This document shows positions 21,267 through 32,260 of a stretch of DNA of 64,000 bases, piece by piece. Made by a program: the position numbers and the translations under genes. Source of the DNA: Ichthyophis bannanicus (lineage: Eukaryota > Chordata > Amphibia > Gymnophiona > Ichthyophiidae); the NCBI GenBank assembly GCA_033557465.1, contig CM066033.1, positions 15,005,080 to 15,069,079 of the forward strand, in the 5' to 3' direction. Positions within the stretch are counted from its first letter, which is position 1. Each line of letters opens with the position of its first letter. Below the pieces are notes generated by a model. That model saw only the letters and a list, made by a program, of their open reading frames with translations. It searched no databases and was not told the origin of the DNA.

Positions 21267-22487
21267 TTGTTTCCAACCCCTCTCAATTTATGGGCGCCCC
21301 GATATACCACCAAAGAGTTAGATTACTACTGTGAAAAGGAAGGGGGAGTGTTAACAGATGGGTGGATAGTGCTGCCGTCGCCAGAGGGCGGCCAACCTCC
21401 AGGTCCAACTGTAATCCCTGAGGCACTAGGTCCAGCTTTTGTTCGGGCTTTTCATCAGACCACTCATTATGGAAAAACAGCTATGGAAAAAGCCCTTAGA
21501 CCCCATTTCTGTATCTCATTACTAGGGCCCCTGGCAGTTTCAGTAGCTCACCAATGTTTAACTTGTGCCAAAAACAATGGCAAGCAGGGTCCTAATCCAC
21601 CCCCGAGAGTTCAGTCAGTAGGGGCTGCCCCCATGAGTAACTTGCAAGTGGATTTCACTGAGATGCCACGAGCAAATGGATATCACTACTTGTTGGTTTT
21701 AGTTTGTACCTTCTCTGGGTGGGTAGAGGCATTCCCCACCAGAACTGAAGAAGCCAGAGAAGTCACCAAGATCCTGTTGCATGAGATCCTTCGCCGATTT
21801 GGCATACCATTAACGATAGGGTCAGATAATGGGCCCTCATTTGTATCCCAAGTAACTCAGCAATTAGCCCGAGCCCTACAGGTGCAGTGGAAATTGCATA
21901 CGGCATATAGACCTCAAAGTTCAGGGAAAGTAGAGCGTATGAACCGTATCTTGAAATCTCACTTGTCCAAACTCTGTCAGGAAGCTCACCTGAAATGGCC
22001 CCAGGTTCTCCCTATAGCACTTCTCAGGATACGCTCAGCCCCCACCAAGTCATTAGGAGTTTCCCCTTTTGAGATCCTGTATGGGCAACCCCCTCCTATT
22101 GTCCAAGGGATAAGAGGGGATATGAGACAAATTGGATCTGAAATCACTAGACAAGAACTATTGGCTTTAAGTTCTGGCTTGCAGAATCTCCATGCCTGGG
22201 TACAAGATCAGCTGCCCATCAACTTGACTGAACCGCTGCATCCTTTCAAGCCTGGAACCTCAGTGTGGATCAAGGAGTGGAGGAAGATGCCATTAGCGCC
22301 TCACTGGAAAGGACCCTACGTTGTTCTACAGTCAACCCCTACAGCAGTTAAAGTTGCAGAATTTGAGCCTTGGATTCATCACAGCCGACTAAAGCCAGCA
22401 GCTGCTTCTGAACTTGGTCATTGGACTTCCATAAATGATCCTGAAACTCCATTGCAGCTCACCCTACGACGACAACCACCATCCTGA
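21267..22487 (+). pseudogene. pol: integrase
   Basis: A 406-codon open stretch. The zinc-binding HHCC set is at residues 63, 67, 97 and 100. The catalytic triad is D129, D187 and E223 (35 residues between the last two, DD35E), followed by a C-terminal WKGPYVVL motif (GPY/F module of gammaretroviral and chromovirus integrases). This is the best preserved part of the provirus. It lacks its own start because it belongs to the broken pol polyprotein. Confidence 0.92.
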
Positions 22488-22763
22488 GAGACTGTGTTAC
22501 TTTGAGAAATCATGATCTTCTAAAGAGACTGTGTTATCTTGAGAGACTATGCTAGAGTCTGCGACATCCTAAAAGACTGTGATACTTTGGAATCTACAGC
22601 CCCACTCCTGCCACAAAGCTGGTAGGTCTACGTACGGCGGAAGCTTGAGGATCTACAATCAACCCTACATCTGTCATACGTTGTGGAAATCGACAGTTCC
22701 ACCAATTTTCCAGAGACTATGCTCATCATGAATCCTTAATATTGCTTCATTCTGGCAGCAGCC

Positions 22764-23184
22764 TTGGGGTGCTTTGAAATGACTTTTGCCCAACCTCCCT
22801 GTGCAGCCTGCATAACTACCACTCGAACTGGGATAAAAGTAACTCAAACTTTACTTTATCACTCTTACTATAACTGCACTGGTGTAGTCAGTCGATGTGT
22901 GTATAATGGGACAGAATTGAGTATCTGCACAAAAGGGAATACAAGGACTTGCTTCAACCCCCGCCAGAATCCTTCCTATCATGTTTTGGAACTGCGATGG
23001 AACAATGAGGATGGGGCTTTTGAATGTTTTTCTGGATTTTGATGCATGTGATGCTATTAATAGAACTGGTTATTATCGTTGTGGGTCATGGGAACAAGCC
23101 TATTGCTATGATGAGCAGTATATGTGTCATTTATTCCTCCCAGGATGTCTAATACCCCTCTGCTTATTATGGATAATACCGTAG
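22764..23184 (+). pseudogene. env remnant
   Basis: Two overlapping frames (22,764-23,042 and about 22,981-23,184) hold Cys-rich, N-glycosylation-site-containing segments (for example NCTG and NGTE) where a surface glycoprotein is expected. There is no recognisable furin site, fusion peptide, immunosuppressive region or transmembrane anchor, so most of env is deleted. 22,488-22,763 has no clear coding content. Confidence 0.65.
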
Positions 23185-23283
23185 AGCTGCTATCAGGCTT
23201 TACCCCAAGAGGAAGCCTCACCATACACTGAGTATGCTATGTGATTTGATTCTCACCCACTTTAACATTAGGGTGCGAATAAT

Positions 23284-23294
23284 CAAAGGGGGAA
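23284..23294 (+). promoter_or_regulatory. Polypurine tract
   Basis: The purine run AAAGGGGGAA ends exactly where the 3' LTR begins at 23,295, as expected for a plus-strand primer site. Confidence 0.8.
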
Positions 23295-24143
23295 TGTGAA
23301 AGGCTATGGCCTATAAACTATAAGCTGTTTGCTATGACTTGTAAATATGATGAGCCGGTAAGAACCTGAAAGTGACTTGGATTTTTAAACCCTCTACTTT
23401 TCAGTACGGCTGCTAAAAGAATCAGATTTGCCAGTTAGAAAAAGAAATCTGCTTCTTGCCAAGTCTGCATAATGTCTTTCAACACTTTTTGGTTAACACA
23501 TTTCTGATTAAGATACATTCACATTTATTCACATTCCTATGGCTAGCAAACGTCCTTGGAGCAGAAGCTAGCAGAAGCCTTTGAAGTAGAATTGTATCAA
23601 ATGTATAATGTATCTTATACTTTTAATATGCCCTTTTGTTTAGCTGAAGTGAGAAGGGGGAATAGTGGAAAAGGTCCCAACCCCCATCTTAGTGAGAACT
23701 AAAAGTCTGTGAAAGTTTGAGAGAGCTGTTTTGAAATTGCTTAATAAGAAGTTTTCATGAGTGCATAAATCTTCCATTATTCTTTTGTGTTCTGAGGATA
23801 GAAATGTTTCAATACATGCATTCCTGAAGCTAGGAACGACCTTGCTGTAGAACTGTAACGAGACCTAGAAATTGCACCTTTGTTAGAACAGTTTGGGAAG
23901 GGGGAGCAGGGTGCTAGGCCCAGGAGGGATTTCTGATTGGACAAATGCAGGGGGTGTTGGGACCAATAGAGAGTCTGCATCTATCAAACTGTTAGAAGAA
24001 TGTATAAATGAATATGTTTCTGTAAGAACTTTGCTCAGTCACTTTTTGGACACGCTCCTGTCTGATCCTGTGCACAATAAAAAGGCTTGGATCCTGAAAA
24101 GTGATTCCTGGTATTATTTGGTTGGATACACTCCGCTGCTACA
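23295..24143 (+). repeat. Provirus 3' LTR
   Basis: Begins TGTGAAAGGCTATGG and ends GCTGCTACA. TATAAA at 24,003-24,008 and AATAAA at 24,076-24,081. It is about 260 bp longer than the 5' LTR, with an extra block around 23,690-23,920 flanked by similar GAAGGGGGA segments. It ends about 350 bp upstream of the start exon of the right-arm KRAB gene, in the same orientation. Confidence 0.9.
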
Positions 24144-24497
24144 ATCTTACTTCCCTCTGCTGCCAGAGACACTCTGCCTCTATCTGCCATCTCTGCAGAT
24201 CCACCTTAAGGAGGCGGGCTCCTATATCATGATGTCACGAGAGGATACTGAGCATGCTCTACCCTGTTTCCTTCCTCTAGTTACTTACAGTGTCTGCTAA
24301 GTTTGCAAAGAGAAGGAAAGACTTGTGTTAGAAGCAGGAACTTCCTGTTTCCCCAGGACAGGAAATCCCTGCAAGCCCCAGCCCCTGATCTGCAAATGGG
24401 AGAGAAGGGACTACGTGAGACCCTTAGGAATTAGTCCAGCGTCCTTCTGCCTTATTCATCCTTCCAGTAACAGGGGATTCTTCTCAGCAGCCTAAGA

Positions 24498-24545
24498 ATG
24501 CAGAAGGAAAACAGGAGGGAAATGTCTGCCTTCGTTTCTGATAAG
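24498..24545 (+). CDS. KRAB gene, right copy: start-codon exon 1
   Basis: Encodes a 16-residue peptide containing MSAFVSDK; in-frame ATGs are at 24,498 and 24,522. It ends in phase 0 at a GTAAGA donor and joins in frame to the KRAB-A exon at 27,069. It mirrors 6,154-6,201. The provirus 3' LTR lies immediately upstream in the same orientation and could supply or disturb its promoter; this is inference only. Confidence 0.74.
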
Positions 24546-24850
24546 GTAAGAATTGTTTATCCTCCTCTTCTGCACAGGGCATCAGCATTTCAAAGAAAAC
24601 ATTTGCAAATGCTGCTCTTGCAACTTTCCCTCCTTGACCGTGATGCAGGAACGTTGTGTTAGAGCTGTGTTACAGCTCAGAGCAGTTTTCTAATGCAAGA
24701 TTAATGCATAATTTTGTTCCCAAAATATACATTAACAATATGTAATGCTAAATAGCTGTGTGCAAAATTTTGTGCAAAAGAAGACAGAGGGTGGAAGACA
24801 TATGTGCACATGGGTTTGAACTACTTGCAGCCAGAAGCAAAAAGGTCAGA

Positions 24851-25136
24851 GGAGTGGAGGAGTGGTCTAATGGTTAGGACAAGGTACTTCAGACTGGAGG
24901 GCCAGGGGTTCAAGTCCCACCTGGGGACAGCAATCTCAGTCCGGAGGGACTGGGATTTCTAGTCCTATAGGCACTCCTTGTGGTCTTGGGCAAGCCACTT
25001 AACCCTCCATTGCCCATGTTCCCTGTAAGTATTAGCGTATGTGTGTCATATCCCCTCGTATTAAATCTATCCCCCAATTGACCACTTTGACCCAGTGAAA
25101 AGCAGAATATAAATACAGCTAAATAAATAAATACAT
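24851..25136 (+). mobile_element. tRNA-derived SINE
   Basis: The head has a RNA polymerase III A box (TGGTCTAATGG, 24,863-24,873) and a perfect B box (GGTTCAAGTCC, 24,907-24,917). The body has ttgggcaagccacttaaccc, and the tail (about 25,020-25,136) resembles the 3' end of the LINE at 38,820-38,956, ending in (TAAA)n. The mirrored left-arm position near 5,860 lacks it, with continuous sequence (aagatcagatgg in right-arm orientation), so it inserted after the duplication or was precisely absent from one copy. Confidence 0.9.
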
Positions 25137-27068
25137 AAAAGATGGTTCAAAGAGGCTCATTCACCTGCCTGAAACTCCCTGATCCTAAAGATCCCAACAG
25201 CCCTCACCCTGACTCCTCTAAAAAACATCACTGGTGGCCTGGTAACCTGGTGGCCCTGGTCCCCCACCTCCTGAACTCTTAAAAAAAATCCATAAACTAG
25301 TGTCCCTTAGCTCCCCCACCCCTGAACCCCACAAAATAAATTGGTTGCCCAAGAGACCACTACACCCCCAATCCCTGGCACTCTGCAGTCCCTCCCTCTA
25401 GTATCTCTGATCCTCCCATCCTGGTATCTTTTTCATAGGGGGGCAGGAGTGATGCCTACATGTTCCTGCCTCTGCACCACCATCCTGGAAAATGGCAGCA
25501 CCGGACCCCATGAGGGGCATCCTGGGACGTACCTTGTGTGGTTATTCTGCCAAATAAGGCAGAATCCATGCCCTGTGCTGCTCTTTCAACTTTTTCTCCT
25601 CTTTCCCAGTTTGTCTTTTTCTGAAATGGAAGAATAGCCTACTAGCTAGAGCAGCAAGATAATATACAGAATTCAAACCCTGCTTTCCTACAGACAATCC
25701 ATGTGATCTTGGGCAAGTTCCTTCACCCTTAAGGATCTGTTTACAAAGCTGTGATAAAATAGCAGGTGTTTACAGTTATTATCATAGAATACTTACTGCA
25801 GGATTTACTAACTTGCAGCACCTGAATACCTGTCAAAAAATGTCAAAGTGACTGAAATACAGAGGACATGGGGAAAGGAAAAGGTGCTGTGGGTCATCAT
25901 AGAAAAGGGAAATGGCAACTCCATATGTGCATGTCTGCTTCCCTGACCTCTGTCTCAGATGGAGGAACTGGACAGAGATCTGTCTGAAGACGGCTAAAAG
26001 TTGGGAGTGAAGGGATAAGTGTCATTGGTAGAAAGCTTTCACCTGCCAGACTGTTTGGAGTACTCTGTCTGCGAAATTGATAGTTGCATGGGATACGGAG
26101 GAGAAGGGGTGCGGGGGGTGGTAGTCCTTACTGATAGGCTGCCTGGGATTTGTGAGAATAGGCAGGGGGGTGCTATTTTTAACTGACACATCCCTGGCTT
26201 CTTCAGTAGATGGTGGGCTTTGGATTGGGCTCCGTTATCCTGCATTAATTTGGCCCAGAAAGCATGATGTTTCCAGCTGCATTAATGCATGTAAAAGTGC
26301 TGCTGAATTTCCTAACCTGAAGACCGGATACTCCAATCCATGTCTAGCAGGTTGCAGTTTCCTGCCAATAACACGTCCTCCTTAATGCCCACCTTTTGTG
26401 TGTCATCAGTCAGATCTTTGTGCAGTTCCTCCATCTGATTTGCAGATCTGTAGATCACATGAATGCACACAGAGGTGTTATGGCTTCTTTCTGTCGCATC
26501 CCACAGTGCTTCCTGTGCCCTCTGCATTTCATCCACTTTCATACTGTTTTTGATTTAAAGAGCTACTCTTTTCCTTTTGCTGCCATCTTTGTCTTGAGCA
26601 TATTATAACCTGAGACGGCTGTATCCCTTTCATGAGAGTCGCTAATCCACTTCTCTGTAATAATGCTCTTTCTTAGACTCTCTCTCTCAGACACACACGA
26701 ACACAGACATAGACACACTTTTACACTCCGTCTCTTTGTCTGACTCTCAGACGCTTTCTTACTCCTCTCTCCAGGGCGGACCCTAGCACTTTCCACTTTC
26801 CTGTCTTCAGTCTCCAACCCACCAGCCTCCATCACCCCTTCAGCAGTTATTGCCACCTACTTTCTAACCCACATAGGCTAGTGCCATATTTTCTATCCAA
26901 TTGCTTATAAAGACAGGAGATGTGATTGCCTGGTCCCCAGAGAAACTCTGGAAATCTAAACAAAATACTGGATATTTAGGAGAAAGGAACTTGCTAATCT
27001 CACTGGCAAATTATATTACACACACACCAGAATGAAAGTGCAGCTGAGTGTCCTGTTTGCTGTTCCAG

Positions 27069-27195
27069 GCATCGGTCACATTCAGGGACGTCGCTGCTTA
27101 CTTCTCAGACATGGAGTGGGACATTCTGGGAGAATGGCAGCAGGAGCTGTACAAGAAGGTTATCAAGGAGATTCACGGCATTCTAATATCACAAG
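27069..27195 (+). CDS. KRAB gene, right copy: KRAB-A exon
   Basis: A 127-nt exon in canonical AG/GT context, phase 0 to phase 1. It encodes [20 protein letters not shown], then [19 protein letters not shown]. Conserved KRAB positions (DV, F, EW, LY) are kept, but the MLE segment reads VIKEIH. It differs from the left copy at a few residues (DM for EV, D for G). The likely role of the full protein is sequence-specific transcriptional repression if a zinc-finger exon exists downstream of the window. Confidence 0.9.
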
Positions 27196-27770
27196 GTAAA
27201 TCTGCTCATCTAGCATCTGCTATGTACAGACTCATTGTGAGATGTGCGCTGCCATTCTATCTAGACAGGAAAAATCCCAGGTATCAGGTGCCAGAGACCC
27301 CTGAAATTTGGAGCCTGGCTTGTGATTCCATCTCATAACCAGCAGGAGGTGCTGTTGCTCTCTGGGAGCCAGTGACAGACTCCACTGCTGCAGGCTCTAC
27401 AAACGATGTAGCTCAGTGCAGTAAGATCAGATGTAAACCATAAATTAGAGGATCCATACAAGACCATCTGCAGTCTGTCTCCCTTTCCTGTGCAAAGACA
27501 TGTGGCTCAGGAGAGCAGGAGGGAGGATTTACCTCTCAGACTCCTTTCTGAGAACCCCAGCTCCTACATAAGGCAGTAACCAGATATCACAGAGAAGAAC
27601 AGAAACGACTGCACCAGAAAACCTCCAAGGTTTAATCTTGCAATTGCCTCATCTCATCCAAGCTTTGTCAGAGAAATACAACCAACCCAAAGATATATAT
27701 AATACATACTTCCATGTCCACACACTCAAACACTGCTTCATCAGAACAGTTTTCATATTTCTTTTTACAG

Positions 27771-27884
27771 GTTATTCAATTGTTAATCCTGATGTCATAG
27801 TCAAGATTAAAAAGGAAGATGAGAAATATTTCACTCAACCCTGTGAGTTGGAGGGAAAAGAAAACTTTAATGACCCAACGATGA
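27771..27884 (+). CDS. KRAB gene, right copy: linker exon 3
   Basis: 114 nt, phase 1 at both ends, with a polypyrimidine tract and ACAG acceptor and a GTAAGT donor. It encodes GYSIVNPDVIVKIKKEDEKY and an acidic tail ending NDPTMS. It mirrors 3,137-3,250. Confidence 0.82.
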
Positions 27885-28042
27885 GTAAGTAAATGTTTTG
27901 GATTTAAGGGCTTTGAATTTTGAGATCACAGGAGATGAGGTGATTATTATCCAACATTTGTAGACTTAAAATTAATTTACTAATTTAGGTTTGTCAGTTC
28001 ATCTCTTATGAATCCTTTTAGATATTTGTTTTTTCATCATAG

Positions 28043-28156
28043 GTCTTCCGATTGTAACATCTGTGTTCTCACTGAGCGTTAAACAAGAGGATGATCTCCC
28101 CTTCATGGATCATCCTGACTCAGAGATGACTGAGCAGATCCAGCCTCCTGCAACAA
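28043..28156 (+). CDS. KRAB gene, right copy: linker exon 4
   Basis: 114 nt, phase 1 at both ends, acceptor ATCATAG and donor GTAAGT. It encodes LPIVTSVFSLSVKQEDDLPF with a tail ending PPATS. It mirrors 2,860-2,973. The next in-phase exon candidate on this strand is at 56,364, which implies an intron of about 28 kb filled with transposons. Confidence 0.82.
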
Positions 28157-29435
28157 GTAAGTATAAAATTCCTCCTGGACGTCTTACTAAGGTCAGCATG
28201 TGCCATTTAGTGCTTCAGCGCTGGTGGGATAAGAGGCCGTTGTCCTCTCTCTACCTCCCACTGTGTTTCCATTCTTTTGATGGAGTAGTCTACCTGCAGA
28301 GCTGTAGGGGGCAGCTGATGGATGTGTGAGACCTGTGGGTGGGATCAGGGTTGAAGCATGTGTGTGTGGTTAAAAGGGCTGCTGGGTTTGGGGGCGGTGA
28401 AGGGGCTTCTCCATTGTTGCATGGGGGGGAACATGATTGATGAGCATGATACCATCTGATTTAGCCAAAGAGGCATAACCTAAGAACGTTAGTGGCCCAG
28501 GGGAGGTGAAGTTCAGTTTTTGCAGTTCTTGTGGGTTAAGACAAGCCACAGTAGATAATGTAATTTACAGTAATGCATTTTAATATTAATGAACTGACTG
28601 AGATGATTATACATTCAATACATATCTACAGTCCTTAAGGGTTTGCGTGCAGGTGTTCAAAGGGTCACTGATGCGCTGTGAAGCTTTTAGGCAGGGCTGA
28701 GTCGGCTCTGGCAGAGGTAAGGTGAGCAACGGGGTGCAAATGTTCAAAGGGTCACTGCTCTGCTGTTGTTACCCCCCAAATGGTGCTGCTGTAGGCAGAC
28801 ATCTGGTCCAGTTTGTGGCTGTGTCCAGCCTTGTTCGGCGAGCAGAGGTGAAAGAGAATATTTGAAGAATCAGGGAAGGCTTCCTTTAGCACATTAGCAA
28901 GGAAATGCCTGTAAAATTATATATAGGTGATACAATGAGGGCATTCCCGGAGGCCTTTAGCCAGTGCTGGAGAAAGGGGACTTCTTGCATATTTGGTGAC
29001 TCGTTGGAAGAGCAAAGCATGTTGGGAAGACGTGGTTGTGGGGCTGGAAGGGCTGGTGGAGGTGAGACTGGCCTTGGATCCTAGGCAGTATTTACTGGAA
29101 ATCTCCAGCTTGTGCTCTAATTATGCTGAAAATTCAAATCCCAACTGTCATGAGCAACAAGGAGATGAATGTCAGCTGCATTAAAATAAGCTCTGATCTC
29201 CCAAATCCGATATCAAGGTAGCCAGGGGTGAGATGAAAATATTTAATAAAATAGGGGCCAAACAGACCCCTGAGGGCCACCATATGACAGTAGGTAGATT
29301 GCAGAGACTATTAGCATTTATTGACACCTAAAAACATGTCTTGATGAATAGGAACAGAAGCAATTCAGAGCGACATCAGTAAAGCCAGTTTGTTCTAAGC
29401 GTGTTAATCAAAGGGTTTGGTTGATTACAGCAAAA
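28157..29435. other. Right-arm intron sequence before the DIRS insertion
   Basis: Non-coding DNA mirrored in the left arm. Near 28,890 it contains the unoccupied target site of the left-arm hAT MITE. No further exon is seen. Confidence 0.6.
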
Positions 29436-29869
29436 GGTTAAATTAGACTTACCTGCTAATTGTTGTTCCTTATGGAACTCCAGTCTAGTCCCGGAACATC
29501 TGGGGTTGTGCTCCTCTTCCAGCAGCTTGGAGACTGAGAAACGTCATTCTTTTGACACTGGTATAAGGACACAGGCACTGCCTCCTCACTCCAGTAACCT
29601 GTTGACAAAGTAGACTCACCAGAGCAACAATTAAGTAGCAATCACTTATTAACAGTAAACTGCAACTAATATTTTTTCTTTTTTTTAAATATGCAGAGGT
29701 TCTCGCTCTCCCTCCCCGAAGGGAACGGACCTTCCTCTACACCCCCACTGATACCTCCCTAGAGGAACCGGAAGCCCCCACAGTTTAATTATTTTCTCTT
29801 ACCTGTGGATCCCGTCTGCTTCAGGCTCCAGTACCAAAACCACCGCAGGAGGGATCCTGGACTAGACTG

Positions 29870-29955
29870 GAGTTCCTTAAGGAACAACAATTAGCAGGTA
29901 AGTCTAATTTAACCTTCCTTAGCGTCCCTCCAGTCTAGTCCCGGAACATCTGGGG
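29870..29955 (-). repeat. DIRS-A internal complementary region
   Basis: Holds the complement of the left terminus (AACAACAATTAGCAGGTAAG, then TCTAATTTAACC) followed directly by the complement of the right terminus (TTCCTTAGCGTCCCTCCAG). In the DIRS replication model this region templates circularisation by bridging both ends. It lies near the 3' end of the coding strand, as expected. Confidence 0.92.
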
Positions 29956-29978
29956 ATGTAACAGAGCAGTGAAAGAAC

Positions 29979-31175
29979 TCAACGGGTGGGACCTGTCAGA
30001 CCAGCCTGAAGCACCGCCGATCCAAAACAGGTATCCGCACTCGCTTGAACATGCAGGCGGTAGTGTTTGACAAAGGAATTTAAGGACGACCACGTCACCG
30101 CCCTACAAATCTCTGCTGCTGGGACAAATTTGTACTCAGCCCAAGACGCCGCCTGCACTCTAGTGGAATATGCTCGCAAGCCTTCTGGTACCATCTTCCC
30201 CTTTAGCAGATAAGCTGACCCTATTGCCCTTTTAATCCACCTGGCAATAGACTCTTTAGACGCTGCTTCTCCTTTCCTAGGACCTCCGAACAGCACAGAT
30301 AATCTGTCCGACTTTCGGAACTCCGCCGTTCTCCGAATATACTTCTTTAAGGCCCGATGAACGTCTAAAAGATGCAATTGCCCCACCGACGAGTCCCCCG
30401 AAGCCCTTCAGAACACTGGCAACGAAACTACTTGATTTATGTGAAAAGGAGAAACTACTTTCAGCAAAAAGGATGGTACCGGTCTTAAAACCACCTTAGA
30501 CTCGAAAAAGGATAGGAAGGGCTCTTTACAAGATAAGGCCTGTAACTCTGAAATCCGCCTAGCTGACGCAATCACCACTAGAAAAACCACTTTCAGCGTA
30601 AGATCTTTCAAGGACGCCGTACCCACCGGTTCAAACGGCTGTCGCCCCAACGCTCCCAACACCAACTGTATATCCCATTGAGGAAGGACCTGTCTACACG
30701 GAGGTCTCAACAGCAGTACCGCCCTTAAGAATGTCTTAATGTCCGGATGTGAGCCCAGTGTTCGCCTCTTGATCTTCCCTCTATAACAGGATAGCGCTGC
30801 CAGCTGCACTCTTAAGGACGTGGCTGCCAAACCTTTTTGAAAACCATCTTGCAAGAACGCCAACACTTGTGGTATTGATGCCCGTAATGCCTCGCAATGT
30901 CTGCTGACACAGCAGGCCTCGAAAATGCGCCAAACACGAATGTATGCCAACGACGTTGACCTCCTTCTAGCCCCTAACAAGGTAAAAATCACCGCTGCTG
31001 AGTATCCTTTAGCCCTTAACCTTGCCCTCTCAAGAGCCAAGCTGTAAGCGAGAACCGATCCACTTGGGGCATCAATAATGGACCCTGTGACAACAGATCC
31101 TTCGTGACTGGTAGACGCCAAGGCTTGTCCACTACCAACCTCCACAGATCCGCATACCAAGGCCACCGGGGCCAA
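29979..31175 (-). pseudogene. DIRS-A tyrosine recombinase
   Basis: Two stretches (31,175-30,408 and 30,386-29,979), separated by a small disruption, make about 390 codons. The first has the conserved Arg of the recombinase core in ARRISELQALS. The second has the box-II region, where the usual H-X-X-R reads YSTR (His replaced by Tyr), and the candidate nucleophile Tyr in FVKHYRLHV. The enzyme would integrate the circular DNA without duplicating the target. The His change and the break suggest this copy is inactive. Confidence 0.88.
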
Positions 31176-31285
31176 TCCAGAGTGATCAAAATCACCAATT
31201 CTCTATGCCGCTCGATGCGCTGTACCACGTGACCTATCAACACCCATGGAGGAAACATGTACAAAATATGCTGTGCTGGCCAACG

Positions 31286-32188
31286 CTATATGAGCGCATC
31301 CAGACCCTCCGACATTCTCTCCTTCCTTCTGCTGAAGAATCGACTGACCTTCACTGACAGAAAGGTCGCCATGAGATCCATAACCGGTGACCCCCAATGC
31401 CGCACCACCATCTCGTACACCTCGGGATGGAGCGACCACTCTCCTGGATCTACCTTTACGCGTCTCAAAAAATCGGCCTCCACATTGTTCACTTCTGCCA
31501 CGTGCACTGCCGATAGAGCCGGAAGGTTCTGCTCGACCCATTTGAACAACTGTTCTGCCTCGGCCTCCAAGGGAGCACTGCTGGTGCCCCCCTGCCTGTT
31601 GATGTAGGCCATTGCGGTCGCATTGTTGGAAAACACCCTGATTGGTCTGCCCTGCAGATACAGCTGAAACTTCACCAGCGCCTGTAGCACCGCACGCAAC
31701 TCTAACCTGTTGATTGACCACACCTTTTCCTGTTCAGTCCACTCTCCTTGCGCAAACCTTCCTTGAAAGTGCACTCCCCACTCTACCAGACTTGCATCGG
31801 TAGTCAGGGGAAGCCATTCCGGCGCCTCAGAGATTCCGGAAGCAATCACCACTGCAACGCCGCTCACATCGCTTCCTGAAAGGGCAACCTCCGGGACAGC
31901 GGATTGTCCTGATGAGACCACCTGTGAAGTAATGCTCTTTGCATCAACCTCATATGAGCTCTCGTCCAGGGCACCAAATCGAGTGTCGCCGCCATCGTTC
32001 CTAGAACCTGCAAGTAATGCCACGCTGTTGGATGTGACATGCGCAGAAATTGCCGAATCAATTTTCTCTATCCGAGCGCTCGATGCTGCGGCAGAAACAC
32101 CTTGCCCTCCACTGTATAGAACTGCACCCCTAGGTATTCCAGAGTCTGAGCTGGCCTCAAACTGCTCTTGGTCATATTGACCACCCAA
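31286..32188 (-). CDS. DIRS-A RNase H region
   Basis: A 300-codon open stretch downstream of the RT in the same element. The RNase H signature Asp is in LTTDASLVEWGVHF, the Glu in INRLELRAVLQAL, and an Asn stands where Asp is expected in FSNNATAMAYINRQGG. The C-terminal VNNVEADFLRR segment is typical of DIRS/RT-linked RNase H. The D-to-N change would impair catalysis if the alignment is right. No methyltransferase domain is seen between RNase H and recombinase. Confidence 0.85.
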   Translation of the reverse strand: MGGQYDQEQFEASSDSGIPRGAVLYSGGQGVSAAASSARIEKIDSAISAHVTSNSVALLAGSRNDGGDTRFGALDESSYEVDAKSITSQVVSSGQSAVPEVALSGSDVSGVAVVIASGISEAPEWLPLTTDASLVEWGVHFQGRFAQGEWTEQEKVWSINRLELRAVLQALVKFQLYLQGRPIRVFSNNATAMAYINRQGGTSSAPLEAEAEQLFKWVEQNLPALSAVHVAEVNNVEADFLRRVKVDPGEWSLHPEVYEMVVRHWGSPVMDLMATFLSVKVSRFFSRRKERMSEGLDALI

Positions 32189-32260
32189 CCTAAACTCCGT
32201 AAGTGGTCGAGCACTCTTGCCGTAGCCTCTTCGCTCTTCGCTCTCTGCTCTTGACTTTGC

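Larger units (their letters stand above)
15867..24143 (+). mobile_element. Decayed gammaretrovirus-like endogenous provirus
   Basis: Two LTRs flank a leader with a primer-binding-site-like sequence, gag, protease, reverse transcriptase, RNase H, integrase and an env remnant, in canonical order over 8.3 kb. There are in-frame stops (18,534, 20,245, 20,887), frameshifts and a largely missing env, so it cannot make complete proteins. The LTRs differ by large indels as well as substitutions, indicating an old insertion or later recombination. The 3' flank is arm sequence, while the 5' flank is unrelated to the arm. Confidence 0.95.

Noticed and set aside
22764..23184. Intact env or syncytin-like gene
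   Set aside because: Only short surface-domain-like pieces in two frames remain; no transmembrane subunit is present.
24863..24935. tRNA gene
   Set aside because: A and B boxes are present, but the sequence continues into a SINE body and tail and does not form a complete tRNA with acceptor stem.
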